A stretch of DNA of 64,000 bases. Origin: Casuarina equisetifolia (taxonomy: Eukaryota; Streptophyta; Magnoliopsida; Fagales; Casuarinaceae). Under the pieces are notes generated by a model. That model saw only the letters and a program-made list of their open reading frames with translations. It had not been told where the DNA came from and did no database searches. Positions 1 to 10,640 of the stretch are shown piece after piece; the first letter of the stretch is position 1; each line of letters begins with the position of its first letter. Location of the stretch: assembly GCA_028551475.1 (NCBI GenBank), contig CM052362.1, positions 8,741,354 to 8,805,353 of the forward strand, read 5' to 3'. A program made the translations under genes and the position numbers.

Positions 1-22
1 TGAAGATGGAATTAGTGTAGAT

Positions 23-38
23 ACAAAATTGTATCGTG
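23..38. repeat. LINE target-site duplication, left copy
   Basis: The 16 bases acaaaattgtatcgtg occur here and again at 6091-6106, directly flanking the LINE. The match is perfect, which points to a relatively recent insertion. Confidence 0.93.
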
Positions 39-645
39 CCCAGCCCCCGCCGCAGATCTCCCAGCCCCCCCGCTCCCCCATCGCTCCCCCCAGCCCCCGC
101 CGCAGATCTCCCAGCCCCCCGCTCCCCCATCGCCCCTCCCAGACCCCCGCCGCAGATCTCCCAGGCTCCCCCCGCTCCCCCCTGCTCCCCCCGATCCCCC
201 ATCGCTCCCCCCAGCCCCCGCCGCAGATCTCCCAGCCCCCCCCGCTCCCCCATCGCCCCTCCCAGACCCCCGCCGCAGATCTCCCAGGCTCCCCCCGCTC
301 CCCCCCGCTCCCCCCGCTCCCCCATCGCCCCCCCAGCCCCCGCCACAAATCTCCCAGCCCCTCCCAGACCCCCGCCGCAGATCTCCCAGCCCACCCCATT
401 TTCGCCCCTCACCCCCCCAGCCCCATCCCGTGCACTCCCCCCTGTCCAGCCCTCTCCCTGATCCCTCCGCCCCCCCTATCGTTTCCCCCGTCCCCCATCG
501 TATCCCCACTCCTCCCGAAGCTCCCCTGCCCCCCCTCCACAGAACCCAGATCCCGTCCCCCATCGCAGGAAACAGTCTGGCCACTTATCCCAGGCTCCCC
601 CCGCTCCCCCCGCTCCCCCATCGCATCCCCATCATGTGGTCACCG
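39..645 (+). repeat. C-rich tandem repeat forming the LINE 5' leader
   Basis: Almost pure C/T-rich sequence in which the core cgcagatctcccag (one copy altered) recurs seven times, at roughly 51, 111, 151, 222, 271, 341 and 374. The spacing is irregular (33-71 bp), with clusters of cccccgctccccc between the cores. Runs of five or more C are dense, so the opposite strand is G-run rich. Long open frames cross it on both strands but are only products of composition. By position it is the 5' untranslated/promoter part of the LINE. Confidence 0.8.
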
Positions 646-728
646 GCAGAAGGTAGTAGGATTTAGAGCAGGTCAGCGGGAGACAAGACCTGATGGCTGA
701 TCGCCGGATCTCCTAGGCTCGGAGGTAA

Positions 729-732
<4 letters not shown>

Positions 733-768
<36 letters not shown>
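733..768 (+). repeat. Internal oligo(A) tract in the LINE leader
   Basis: About 36 consecutive A follow the splice-donor-like sequence ggaggtaagtt. The tract separates the C-rich leader from an AT-rich leader (769-1185) before ORF1. It may be a slippage-expanded tract or the junction of a chimeric element. Confidence 0.7.
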
Positions 769-1185
769 ATTTCTGTATATTAGATTATAATTAGGATAGA
801 CTCTGTTGAAGTGAGTGTTGTTTCTGTGTGTTTTATTTTTCTATTTGTTATTTTATTTTATTTTTATTTTTTTTTATATATTGGATTTGCAATTTAGGAG
901 TAGAAGTTGGTGTAGTGAGAGTTAGGTGTGAATTTAGTTGTTTCGTGGTGTGTTTTGATTTATTGATTGCTTAGTTAAGATATTTGTTTTGGAGTGATAA
1001 GAGAAGGATATACCTACTAAAAGCCATGTTTCTATATTAAGTTAAGTTAAAGGGATTTAAGTAGATTGTCGGTAGAAGAAGGCAGAATCTATCAGGTCTA
1101 TATACTGAGTAGATTATGAACTTTTGGTACATCTTACCAAAATCCTGCCTATCAAATTAGTTAAGTACTAAGTTGGTAACTGCTG

Positions 1186-2619
1186 ATGGTCAAGGATTTT
1201 CAGAGGATAGACCCAGAGAGTTCTGAGTTTGAGAGAAGAGAGAAAAGGAAAATAAGGAAACTTAAAGAGTGTTGGAAATCTTTAGGAGAAAATAATGATA
1301 CAGAAGTTAAAATAATGAAATCTGGACGATTAACCCTTGCAAATAGGAACATGGCTAAAGGAAGTGTGACCAAGGATAATGTATTATCTCAACAAGACAA
1401 GGAGAGAACTGAACAAGAAATCCAAGAAAGTTTATTCCAAGGGCCTACAAGAAATAAGGAGAAAAATGAGAGGCTAGAAGAGACAAACAACATTATCTTT
1501 AAGGAGAGTTTTGAACATAAAGGAAAACATGATTCTTGGAGTAAGGTTGTATTAGGAGGATTAGCACAAAATGCTCATATGAAATACCAGCCACCGGTAT
1601 TAAATGATGGGAAAATTAGAGTTGCCCCTCCTAAGGAAGTTATTGAAGAAGGAAGTAAATTCTATGAAAATTGTGTTGTGGGTTTCTTTTTGGGTTCAAA
1701 ATTACCATTTTCTGTTGTAAAAGGAATTGTAGAAAAGCAATGGGGAAAACAAAGCTTAATAGATATTTCTGCAACAGACAGTGGCTTCTTCTTTTTTAGA
1801 TTCTCTGATAAACAAAAGATGGAGGAAGTATTAGAAGCTGGAGTTTGTGATGTGGTAGGAAAACCAATGTTTCTGCAAAAATGGCATAACACTATTAGAC
1901 TGCAGAAAGGAAAAATCACTTCAATACCAATTTGGATAAAGTTGCACAATGTCCCACATGCTTTATGGGATGAGATTGGTATGAGCTATGTAGCTAGTGC
2001 TGTTGGAAAGCCACTATACATGGATAAAGCTACCAAACATAGACAAAGGATATCATATGCAAAAGTATGTGTTGAAATAGATACAAAGTGTTCTCTACCA
2101 ACTTCATTTGAAATTGACATGGGTAATGGTGCTATTTTTGAGGTAGGAGTGGAGTATTGTTGGTTACCTGAAATATGCAAAAAATGTGATTGCTTTGGAC
2201 ATAAGGAGTGTGTTATAAAGCAAAAGGAGATATGGGTTCCAGTTCAAAAGCCATTAAGTCAGATGGAGAAATATGATGAAGGATGTGAGGATAAAGAAAA
2301 ATTGGATAAAGGTAATGAAGATCAAGTTCATGACGAGCAAGGACATGAGGATATAAGAGATAAGATTGTAAATTCAATAACACATGAAGTTGAATCCACC
2401 ATAAGTCCAAAAGCCAAATTAGAACAAAGCAATAAAGCAAGTGTGAATGGAAGGGGAAACAAAAGGAGCCCCAAAAGGAATACATGTGAGCAGGACAATA
2501 CCAGTAATAGATTTAGTGTGCTTATAAGTAATCATCAAGAACCAAATGAAGCAAGATGCAATGATATTGTAGGTCTTGAAGGTGTTGAAGGAGAAAACAC
2601 TATACCCCCAGACAAATGA
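1186..2619 (+). CDS. LINE ORF1: RNA-binding protein with DUF4283 and zinc knuckle
   Basis: An intact 477-residue frame. The N-terminal ~150 residues are charged and lysine/glutamate-rich. Residues about 160-320 match the plant LINE DUF4283 type (GSKLPFSVVKG, IPIWIKLHNVP). A zinc knuckle CKKCDCFGHKEC follows at about 330. Its spacing, CX2CX4HX2C, is shorter after the histidine than the usual HX4C, so zinc binding may be altered. The C-terminus is acidic and low-complexity. In the family ORF1p coats the element RNA and acts as a nucleic-acid chaperone. Its TGA stop overlaps the ORF2 start in an ATGA at 2616-2619, which suggests coupled termination and reinitiation. Confidence 0.88.
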   Translation: MVKDFQRIDPESSEFERREKRKIRKLKECWKSLGENNDTEVKIMKSGRLTLANRNMAKGSVTKDNVLSQQDKERTEQEIQESLFQGPTRNKEKNERLEETNNIIFKESFEHKGKHDSWSKVVLGGLAQNAHMKYQPPVLNDGKIRVAPPKEVIEEGSKFYENCVVGFFLGSKLPFSVVKGIVEKQWGKQSLIDISATDSGFFFFRFSDKQKMEEVLEAGVCDVVGKPMFLQKWHNTIRLQKGKITSIPIWIKLHNVPHALWDEIGMSYVASAVGKPLYMDKATKHRQRISYAKVCVEIDTKCSLPTSFEIDMGNGAIFEVGVEYCWLPEICKKCDCFGHKECVIKQKEIWVPVQKPLSQMEKYDEGCEDKEKLDKGNEDQVHDEQGHEDIRDKIVNSITHEVESTISPKAKLEQSNKASVNGRGNKRSPKRNTCEQDNTSNRFSVLISNHQEPNEARCNDIVGLEGVEGENTIPPDK

Positions 2620-5600
2620 TCATATTCTCATGGAATGTCAGGGGCTTGAATAAAAGCCCTAAACAAAAGGAGGTACGAGAAGTTATCAAGAATGCTAAAG
2701 CTGACATTGTCATTCTATTAGAACACAAAATAAAAGAAGATAAAGCACAATGGGTGATAGATTCTCTGTTTCCCCAATGGGGTTTTATCCATAATTATAG
2801 AGATAATGAAAATGGTAGGATTTGGATTGTATGGAAAAAGCCACAGTTCAACATCACAGTGCTTAGTAGTTCTAAATAGGTAGTGAATTGTAAAGTGGAA
2901 GAGGGACATGAAGTATGGTACTTATCTGCCATCTATGCAGCAAATGCAGCGAATGAACGAAAGGATCTTTGGAGTAACCTCACACAATGTTATAACAGTT
3001 ATGGAAAGAACACTCAATGGCTACTAGTAGGGGATTTTAATACAGTGAGGAATCTAAATGAGAGGGTTAGTGTAGCTAGTAGATGGATAGAAGGAATAGA
3101 AGATTTCAACAAGTTCATAAGTGATGCAGAACTTATAGAACCAAACTTTGTAGGACCGCTCCTATCATGGACGAACAAAGGTAAAGGAATAGGGTTCAAA
3201 GGCAGTAAATTGGATAGATGTTTGGTAAACCCTAAATGGCTGCAAAGTAATATGGATTTCTCCATTGAATTTAGTACTCCTGGATTGTCAGATCACAGTC
3301 CTTGCATTATCAAGGTGGGCAATAATAGACCAAGTCAGAAAAGGACTTTTAGATTTTTCAACTTTTGGCCAGACAACCCCCAATTTATGACAATAGTGAA
3401 GAATATTTGGCAACAAAGGGTTGATGGCACTATAATGTACAGAATAATGATAAAGTTGAAGGAAATGAAAAAAGAGTTGAGAAAGCTAAATAGAGAGGAA
3501 TTTGGAGAACTACCAAGGAAAACAGAGGTAGCAAGGAAGCAGCTACAAATAGCACAAGCAAAGCTCTTTGATGATCCTTCAAATACCCAATTGCACAATG
3601 AAGAAAAGGAGTGGTTAGAAAAGTTACTAATATGTAGCAAGCATGAAGAAATACTTCTGAAGCAAAAATCAAGGAATAATTGGCTGAAAGAGGGAGATTG
3701 TAATAGTAAAGTCTTTTTTGGAAGCATGATGAAGAGGAGAGCAAAAAATCACATTGTTAAGTTGGAATTAGATGATGGGCAACTTACTGAAGATCCTGAA
3801 ATGATAAAGAACAAAATTCTAAATTATTATCAAAACTTGCTAGGGAGGGCAAACCAACCTCAACCATCAGAAACAAGATTAAGAGAGTTATTTCCTATGG
3901 AAATTCCAGAAGAGACAAAGAGAAGCCTTATAGCAGACGTTCAAAGAGAAGATATACAAAAGGTCCTTAATACCTTTGGTGATTACAAAGCTCCAGGTCC
4001 TGATGGATATAATAGCTTCTTCTTCAAGAAAGCATGGAGTATTATAGGGAGTGACATAGAAGATGCAGTAATAGCTTTCTTTCAAAGGAGACAGCTACTG
4101 CGAAGCATAAATTCAACAGTAATCTCTCTTGTCCCTAAGAAAATTAATGCCACCAATATGAAAGATTTTAGACCAATATCTTGTTGTAATGTGTTGTACA
4201 AGATCATATCTAAAATTGTGGCAGGAAGACTAAGTTTAGCTTTGCCTCATTTCATACATCCGTGTCAGACAGCTTTTGTGCCAGGAAGGAACATTAAGGA
4301 AAATATTTTGTTGTGTCAAGAGTTGATGCACAATTATCACAAAGATATTCATGGGAAAAGGGTGGCAATTAAGGTTGATATTATGAAAGCATATGATTCA
4401 ATAGACTAGAATGCAATCCTAAATACACTGAAAGTTTTGAAGTTCCCAGACAAATTTAGATTGCTGATTGAAAGCTGCATCACTACTGTGGGATATTCTG
4501 TGAACATCAATGGCTCTCATACAGATTTTTTTAAGGGGGCAAAGGGACTTAGACAAGGAGACCCTCTCTCTCCTTTTCTCTTTGTTATTGTGATGGAGAT
4601 TCTTAACAGAATTATACAAAATAAAGTATCTTCTGGAAGGTTTAAATTTCACTGGAAATGCGCCAAAGAAAAGATCACTCATTTATGCTTTGCTGATGAT
4701 CTCTTTTTGTTTGCTCATGGAGATATTGAATCCATATTATGTTTACTAGATGCTATGCAAGAGTTTGAAGATATAACAGGTTTGAAGATGCATCCAGAGA
4801 AGTGTCAAATTTTCTTTTCAGGCTTGTCAGAATAGGAAAAGGCTCTAATACTTGATCATATTCCTATCCAAGAAGGCCAACTTCCCATAAAATACTTAGG
4901 AGTACCATTGATTACTAAAAGACTCTCCAACCTAGATTGTACTATCCTGACAGAAAAGATATTGAGAAGAATTGAAGGTTGGGAGTCTAAGCATATTAGT
5001 TATGGGGGGAGACTGCAGCTAGCCAAAAGTGTTCTATTCTCATTGCAAACATATTGGATGCAAATTTTTCTACTGCCAAAACAGACCCTTTATGAAATTG
5101 AAAAAAGGATTAGAACTTTCCTTTGGATAGGTAAATCTAATGGACGATGTGTAGCGAAAGTGGCATGGAAAGAAGTTTGCTGGCCTAAAGTTTCTGGAGG
5201 ACTAGGTTTGATAGACATTCACACTTGGAATAAAGCAGCAATTGGAAAACTCCTATGGTCTCTTGTGCACCCCAATTCAAACTCCTTATGGGTTAAATGG
5301 ATGATAACAGAAAATTTGAAGGAAAGGAATGTATTAGAAGTTGAGATGAAAGGATCACTAGCTTGGAGTTTTAGGAATATTTTACAAGTAAGAAATGAAC
5401 TAACACAACTAGTGACAGACTCAGAATACAATATTGCCAAGAGTTATGTAGCACTAAGAGAGAACAGAGAAGATTCCAAATGGGCAACACTTGTTTGGAA
5501 AGAAGGAGTACCGAAGCATAATTTTATATGTTGGATCATTTTAAGAGACAAACTATCCACAGCAGATCGGGTGGCAAAATGGAATAGTTCAGTGGATCTA

Positions 5601-6005
5601 CGATGCAACCTCTGCCAACAAGAAGAAGAATCACATGAACATTTATTTTTTAAGTGCAGGTTCACAAACTACATCTGGAAGGCTTTGTTAGGCATGAATG
5701 GATTAACTCGAAGAATTGAACATTGGAGAGCTGAAATATATTGGATGATCAACACTGTTAAAAAGAAGAGCTTTGCAGCTACTTTGCTTAGTATATCTTT
5801 CAAGGCCGTATTGTATCACATTTGGAGCGAAAGGAATAGAAGAAGATTCAGCAATACAAGTCTAGAAAACTCAACCATTATTGCCAAAATCAAGAAGGAC
5901 GTGAGAGGCAAGATTTCATCTACTAGAGGAGTTAAGCTTACAAATTGTAATAAATTTTTACAAGAGCTTTGGAATTTGCCAAGTGCAATATTTGAGCTTA
6001 GATGA
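2616..6005 (+). pseudogene. LINE ORF2: endonuclease-reverse transcriptase with three in-frame stops
   Basis: One continuous frame of 1,130 codons. The APE-type endonuclease comes first (IFSWNVRGLN at the start, GDFNTVR near 3030, SDHSPCII near 3290). The reverse transcriptase follows (APGPDG near 3990, RPISCCNVLYKIISK near 4170, LRQGDPLSPFLF near 4550, catalytic FADD at 4689-4700). A C-terminal zf-RVT-type cysteine/histidine region lies near 5605-5680 (CNLC, then HLFFKC). No RNase H domain follows. TAG codons at 2877, 4407 and 4833 interrupt it; the one at 4407 stands where relatives usually have tryptophan. There are no frameshifts. The enzyme normally nicks target DNA and primes reverse transcription there. 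Confidence 0.92.
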
Positions 6006-6090
6006 TGATATTTTGTAATTGAACAATCTTGTAAATTTTTTATGAGTGATATATAATTTGACCTTTCACCAAAAAAAAAAAAAAAAAAAA

Positions 6091-6106
6091 ACAAAATTGT
6101 ATCGTG
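6091..6106. repeat. LINE target-site duplication, right copy
   Basis: Identical to 23-38 and directly after the A-tail. The copia coding sequence resumes at 6107. Confidence 0.93.
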
Positions 6107-6730
6107 GTATGATCGGCTCTTTATTATACTTAACTGCATCCAGGCCTGATATCATGTTTAGTGTGTGTCTATGTGCTAGATATCAATCCAATCCTAAAGA
6201 ACCACATCTAGTTGCTGTTAAAAGGATATTTAGATATCTTAGAGACACAGCTTCCCTAGGAATCTGGTACCCTAGAGACACTACTCTAGATTGCATGCAT
6301 TTAGTGACTCTGATTATACTAATTGCAAACTAGATAGGAAGAGTATGAGTGGTGGATGTCATTATCTTGGAAATATGTTTATTTCTTGGCACTCCAAGAA
6401 AGAAAACTGTGTAGCTCTTTCTTCCACTGAAGTTGAATATATTGTTGTTGCCAATAGCTGTGCTCAACTCTTATGGATGAAACAGCAGTTAGAAGACTAT
6501 GGAATCTTATCACATAGAGTTTCACTAAAATGTGATAACACAAGTGTTATAAATCTCACTAGGAATCCTATTCAGCACTCTAAAACAAAGCATATAGAAA
6601 TTAGACATCATTTTATTCGCGATCATGTTCAAAAAGGAGATATTATGCTTGAATTTGTGAGTACTGATTAGCAAATTGCCAATATTTTAACCAAACCTTT
6701 ACCAAAGGATAGATTTTATGCTCTTAGATG
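6107..6730 (+). pseudogene. Copia copy 1 RT C-terminus and RNase H, frameshifted
   Basis: Reads GMIGSLLYLTASRPDIMFSV, then VAVKRIFRYLRDT, then after a frameshift near 6300 HAFSDSDY, SWHSKKENCVALSSTEVEY and KHIEIRHHFIRDHV. This is the standard copia RNase H block containing the catalytic aspartate of DSD. A stop at 6669-6671 interrupts the tail before the ILTKPLP motif. The N-terminal part of the enzyme is off-window. It is homologous to 18,640-19,264 of copy 3. Confidence 0.9.
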
Positions 6731-7250
6731 AGAACTTGGCATGTTACTTCTTGAAACCTTTAAATTGCTTGTTATTGCTATCTCTCTATTTTTTTTACTG
6801 TTCTTCACACTACTCAATTTGAGGGGGAGTGGCTTTAATCTCACTCATACAGCCTCCAATCAGTACCCTACTTTTCTCTCCATTCCGTTGCTGCCTGCTC
6901 ATTTTTTTTTACTGTATCTTCTCCTGCTCACTTGCGTAATTATTCTTTTTGCTTATGACAAAAAGGGGAGAGAATAGTGTGCACATGTGAAGTCTCATTT
7001 CTGACTATCAGTGCAGAATGTGGGATACATATACATATCACCCCTATTTAACAAAATTTCTGCATGTTCTATACAAACTTTCAAACTTTCAAACTTTGCT
7101 AGTCACATGCATAGGAGACATGCATTTGATCATAAAAATGTATCCATGATGCAATGTTGAGCTGTGTTCCTTTTGAAAAACATAATTGATATTTGATGAC
7201 ATGTGTGATACTATTGAAATATATTTTGTCATCATCAAAAAGGGGGAGAT
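6731..7250 (+). other. Copy 1 3' internal non-coding region with purine tracts
   Basis: No coding frame. It holds three purine runs (gagggggag near 6822, aaaaaggggagagaa near 6960, aaaaagggggag at 7238-7249). The last one abuts the 3' LTR and is the likely polypurine tract for plus-strand priming. The phrase tgcagaatgtgggata near 7012 recurs in copies 2 and 3, showing common descent of this spacer. Confidence 0.75.
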
Positions 7251-8784
7251 TGTTGGAAAATAGAGTTTTGTTGTGACTAAAAATATTTTCTTGAAAAATA
7301 TCAATTCTCAAAATATGTTTTTCTAAATGTGCAAAAAGTAAAACTATAGGAAGTAAAAGGTGTACAAATTATAATATCAATTAATGATATTATAAAGTAA
7401 CCGGGTTCCTACATTCTCTCATAAAATATACTTTTAAAGTATTTGTTACATATATTTAAATAAATGTTGATTATTTAAATATATTGTTTATCTAAATATT
7501 TCCTCAAGAACTATGAAGTATACTTTAATATATTTTAGGAATATGATATTTGGTTGGTGAAATTACAGGAAAAATATGTGAGCTTAAGTTCAATATATGC
7601 AATACATTACAAATGTATTGATATTGGATCATGTTGATATTGGACCAAGTACACATGCTGAATATATATAGTATTACTGGACTAGACTGTGGCTGTTGGA
7701 TTGTAAGAACATAGGTGCGGCCCAAGTTCACGTCAACCTACCTGATCCCGTTTCCATTACGGTGTCGCATTGATCATTATCTGACATCTCCATTACGGTG
7801 TCATCTTGATCACACCAGAACCCTTCTCGGTACACTTGCTGGCTACGACGTCGTCTCACTTAAAGGCACATAAGAGATGCTTATCTCTGAAGGGGTCAAG
7901 CCCTAATTGCGTCATTCTTAACCCAACGTTGCCTTCGTCTCTCTCAAGTGCCGAAGCTCCAATGAAACAAATCTGAAGGAGATGGGTTGTCAGAACGGTC
8001 GGATTTTGAATCAAAAGGGTGAAATGAAGTTGATTTTATGGATAGTCTACTATTCCCAACAGATAGAAGACTATGGTTCAGGTTTGACTCAAATAGAAAA
8101 CCCTAGATTTGCTTCTATTTAAAGGAGATGTGTTCGTGAAGGGATTGATTGATGAGCAACATCTATTTGAAGCATTTTTCTTTGTGAAGATAATCTGCTC
8201 AGCTTGCTTAACATCTGATTTGAGATCATACACCATTTTCATGGTTTACAAGCTTTCGGTGATAGTTGATTATTTGGTTCAATCTTTAAGAATATCATCA
8301 ATTATAACTTGTATAACATTATTTATGTGTTGATTTCACTTATAAACATTTTTGCACATAAATCTTGAGGAAAATCCAAAACCCTAATTTCACCAATTTG
8401 GAGATTTTATATTAAGAGTTTTGTATCTTGATATATTTGTTTAAATAGCTCCTCTGATCAACAATATCCCATATATTGACATATTATTTGTGGATTTGCT
8501 ATTGCATATGATCCTTTGATCGCTATCTATTCTTGGACGTGGTAATTCCTTGAGAAGGGATTAGTTGGATTAGGGAGAACATGTTCTCCTAATCAGATTG
8601 AGTAAAAGGAACTTTAATCAGTATGACCTAACAAGTAAATCCTTTCCTTGATTACATATTTCTGTTTGCATATTATTACTATTATACAAATTGTTAAAGT
8701 TATTGTTAGATTTTAGAAAGAAAATGATTGTTTGGTACAACAACAATCCAACCCCCCCTTCTTGTTAGGTCATAAAACTCAACA
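7251..8784 (+). repeat. Copia copy 1 3' LTR
   Basis: Starts TGTTGGAAAATAG directly after the polypurine tract and ends ACTCAACA, giving the expected TG...CA ends over 1,534 bp. The inverted solo LTR at 15,483-17,086 has the same ends and sequence along its length but is about 70 bp longer, because this copy has lost a segment near 8,600-8,640. Copy-2 integrase coding sequence follows immediately. Confidence 0.9.
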
Positions 8785-9460
8785 ACAACTACCTTAAATG
8801 GTAAGTATTAGGCCTTAGTCATAGTAGATGACTATACAAGGTATACATGGGTGTATTTACTTGCTAGGAAAGATGAAGCATCTAAGAAATTTGTTGATTT
8901 CTCTAAGTTTATCCAAAAGGAAAAGGATCTCACTATCATAAAGATTAGGACTAACCATGGTGGTGAATTTGAAAATCACCTCTTTGAGAAATTCTACTCC
9001 AAGAATGGTATTTCTCATAACTTTTCAGCACCTAGGACACCACAACAAAATGGTGTTGTAGAAAGGAAAAATAGGACATTTCAAGAGATGGGTAGAACTA
9101 TGATGTGTGAGTACAATCTTCCTAAACACTTTTAAGGAAAAGCTGTAAGTACAACTTGTTACATCTCAAATCAAGCATTTTTAAGACCAATCTTGAAAAA
9201 GACTCTGTTTGAACTATTCTTTGGTAGGAAAGCCAACATCTTATACTTTCATGTTTTTAGAATTAAATGTTTTGTTTTGAACCATGGTAAATAGTCATTT
9301 AGTAAGTTAGACTTTAGTGGTAGAAGTTTTCAATAAGAGAATTCTAGTGGTAGAAGAATCTATCCATGTTCAATTTGAAAATGATTTTGATCTAAGTTCA
9401 AATGAACAAGGATGTAGTAAGAAAAGTGTACCTAGAATTAAGAGGGAGTTAGATACAAGA
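8785..9460 (+). pseudogene. Copia copy 2 integrase remnant
   Basis: Encodes the catalytic-core C-terminal half: IKIRTNHGGEFENHLF, SAPRTPQQNGVVERKNRT (with the third catalytic acidic residue, E) and EYNLPKHF, after which a TAA at 9133-9135 breaks the frame. Degenerate GKR-type downstream sequence continues to about 9460 with further stops and shifts. It begins abruptly at the copy-1 LTR end. The matching region of copy 3 is 15,320-17,630, interrupted there by a solo LTR. Confidence 0.88.
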
Positions 9461-9539
9461 AACTTTTTTCTTTCCTAGAGCAAGGAATGAAGTAAATCAG
9501 CAACATGTCTTAGGTGAAGCAATCTAAATATTGCTTGCA

Positions 9540-10640
9540 TTTGCTTGTTATTTGAATTTTACTCTCCTTTAAATGGATGTAAAAAGTGCATTTTTAAATG
9601 GTGTTGTGAAAGAAGAAGTTTATGTTAAACAACCATTCGAATTTGAAGATCCAATATGTCCTAACTATGTGTTTAAACTCTTAAAAGCTTTGTACAGACT
9701 TAAACAAGCCCCACGGGCTTGGTATGATAAGTTGAGTGCTTTTCTACTTAATACCGAATTTAAAAAAGGTGAGGTAGACAACACTTTGTTTATTAAGACA
9801 AAAGGAAAAAATTTTCTAGGTTTGCAAATTAAGCAAACTCCTAAAGGAATTTTTAAAAGTCAAACCAAATATGCAAATGAGTTAATCAAGAAGTACAAAA
9901 TGTATGATTCTAAATCAATAAACACTCCATGAGCACATCTACATCTTTATCACATGATGATAACGGGATTAATGTTGACTCTAAAATGTATTAAGGTATG
10001 ATTGGTTCATTACTATACTTGATTGCATCTAGGTCAAGTATCATGTTTAGTGTTTGTTTGTGTGTTAGATCTCAATCCAATCCTAAAGAATAACACTTGA
10101 AAGTTGTTAAAAGAATTTTCATATACTTAAAGGATATGGTTACAACAGGAATATGGTATTCTAAAGACACAATGTTTGATCTACATACATTTAGTGATTC
10201 TGATTATGCTGGTTGTAAAGTAGATAGAAAAAGTACAAGTGATGCATGTCATTTTCTAAGACATACGCTGGTTTGTTGGCATTCCAAGAAACAAAACAAT
10301 GTTGCTCTTTCTTCCACTAAATACATAGCTGGGGATAATTGTTGTGCTCAAATTTTATTGATGAAACAACAATTAGAAGATTATGGTATCTTTTCTACTA
10401 AGATTCCATTGAAATGTGATAATACTAGTGCTATAAACTTGACCAAAAAATCCAATACAACACTCTAAAATCAAACATATAGAAATAAGACATCCCTTCA
10501 TTAGAGATCATGTACAAAAGTGTGAAGTTACTCTTGAGTTTGCTTAAACTAACCAATAAGTTGCTAATATCTTTACAAAACATTAGATAAAGATAAATTT
10601 TATACTCTTCGAAGAGAGCTTGGCATGTGTTTATTTGAAG
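9540..10640 (+). pseudogene. Copia copy 2 reverse transcriptase/RNase H, internally deleted
   Basis: Starts near the conserved [10 protein letters not shown] block and runs through [21 protein letters not shown]. It then jumps from [12 protein letters not shown] straight to FLGLQIKQ. Compared with copy 3 about 130 nt are missing, in frame, removing the YVDD catalytic motif. The RNase H part follows (SDSDYAGCKVDRKS, CWHSKKQNNVALSS) with frameshifts near 9930 and 10,460. The sequence upstream of 9540 also lacks about 330 bp relative to copy 3. It cannot encode active RT. Confidence 0.88.

Larger units (their letters stand above)
39..6090 (+). mobile_element. Full-length plant LINE (L1-type non-LTR retrotransposon)
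   Basis: The element runs from a C-rich 5' leader through ORF1 and ORF2 to an A-tail of 20 residues at 6071-6090. It is bounded by identical 16-bp direct repeats at 23-38 and 6091-6106, the target-site duplication expected from target-primed reverse transcription. Outside the repeats the copia RT/RNase H reading frame is continuous, so the LINE inserted into copia copy 1. The length of about 6.05 kb and the two-ORF layout fit plant L1 elements. ORF1 is open; ORF2 has three in-frame TAG codons, so this copy cannot make its own full-length ORF2 protein unless the stops are read through. The exact duplication edge next to the A-tail is ambiguous by a base. Confidence 0.93.
1..8784 (+). mobile_element. 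Ty1/copia retrotransposon copy 1, 3' part only (split by LINE)
   Basis: The window opens inside the RT/RNase H region of this element (1-22). The frame resumes after the LINE at 6107, and the element ends with its 3' LTR at 8784. The 5' LTR, gag, protease and integrase lie off-window. It is inserted into the integrase gene of copia copy 2, because copy-2 coding sequence begins directly after the LTR at 8785. Its LTR family is the same as the solo LTR at 15,483-17,086. Confidence 0.9.

Noticed and set aside
12..700. Several overlapping open frames of 70-223 codons on both strands
   Set aside because: They arise from the C-rich repeat, which lacks stop codons in most frames. They are proline/serine or glycine/arginine-only and carry no domain.
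2877..4835. Three in-frame TAG codons as possible programmed readthrough or a recoded stop
   Set aside because: No readthrough context or structure is visible, the site at 4407 replaces a usual tryptophan, and plant nuclear genes use TAG as stop. Mutation is the simpler explanation.
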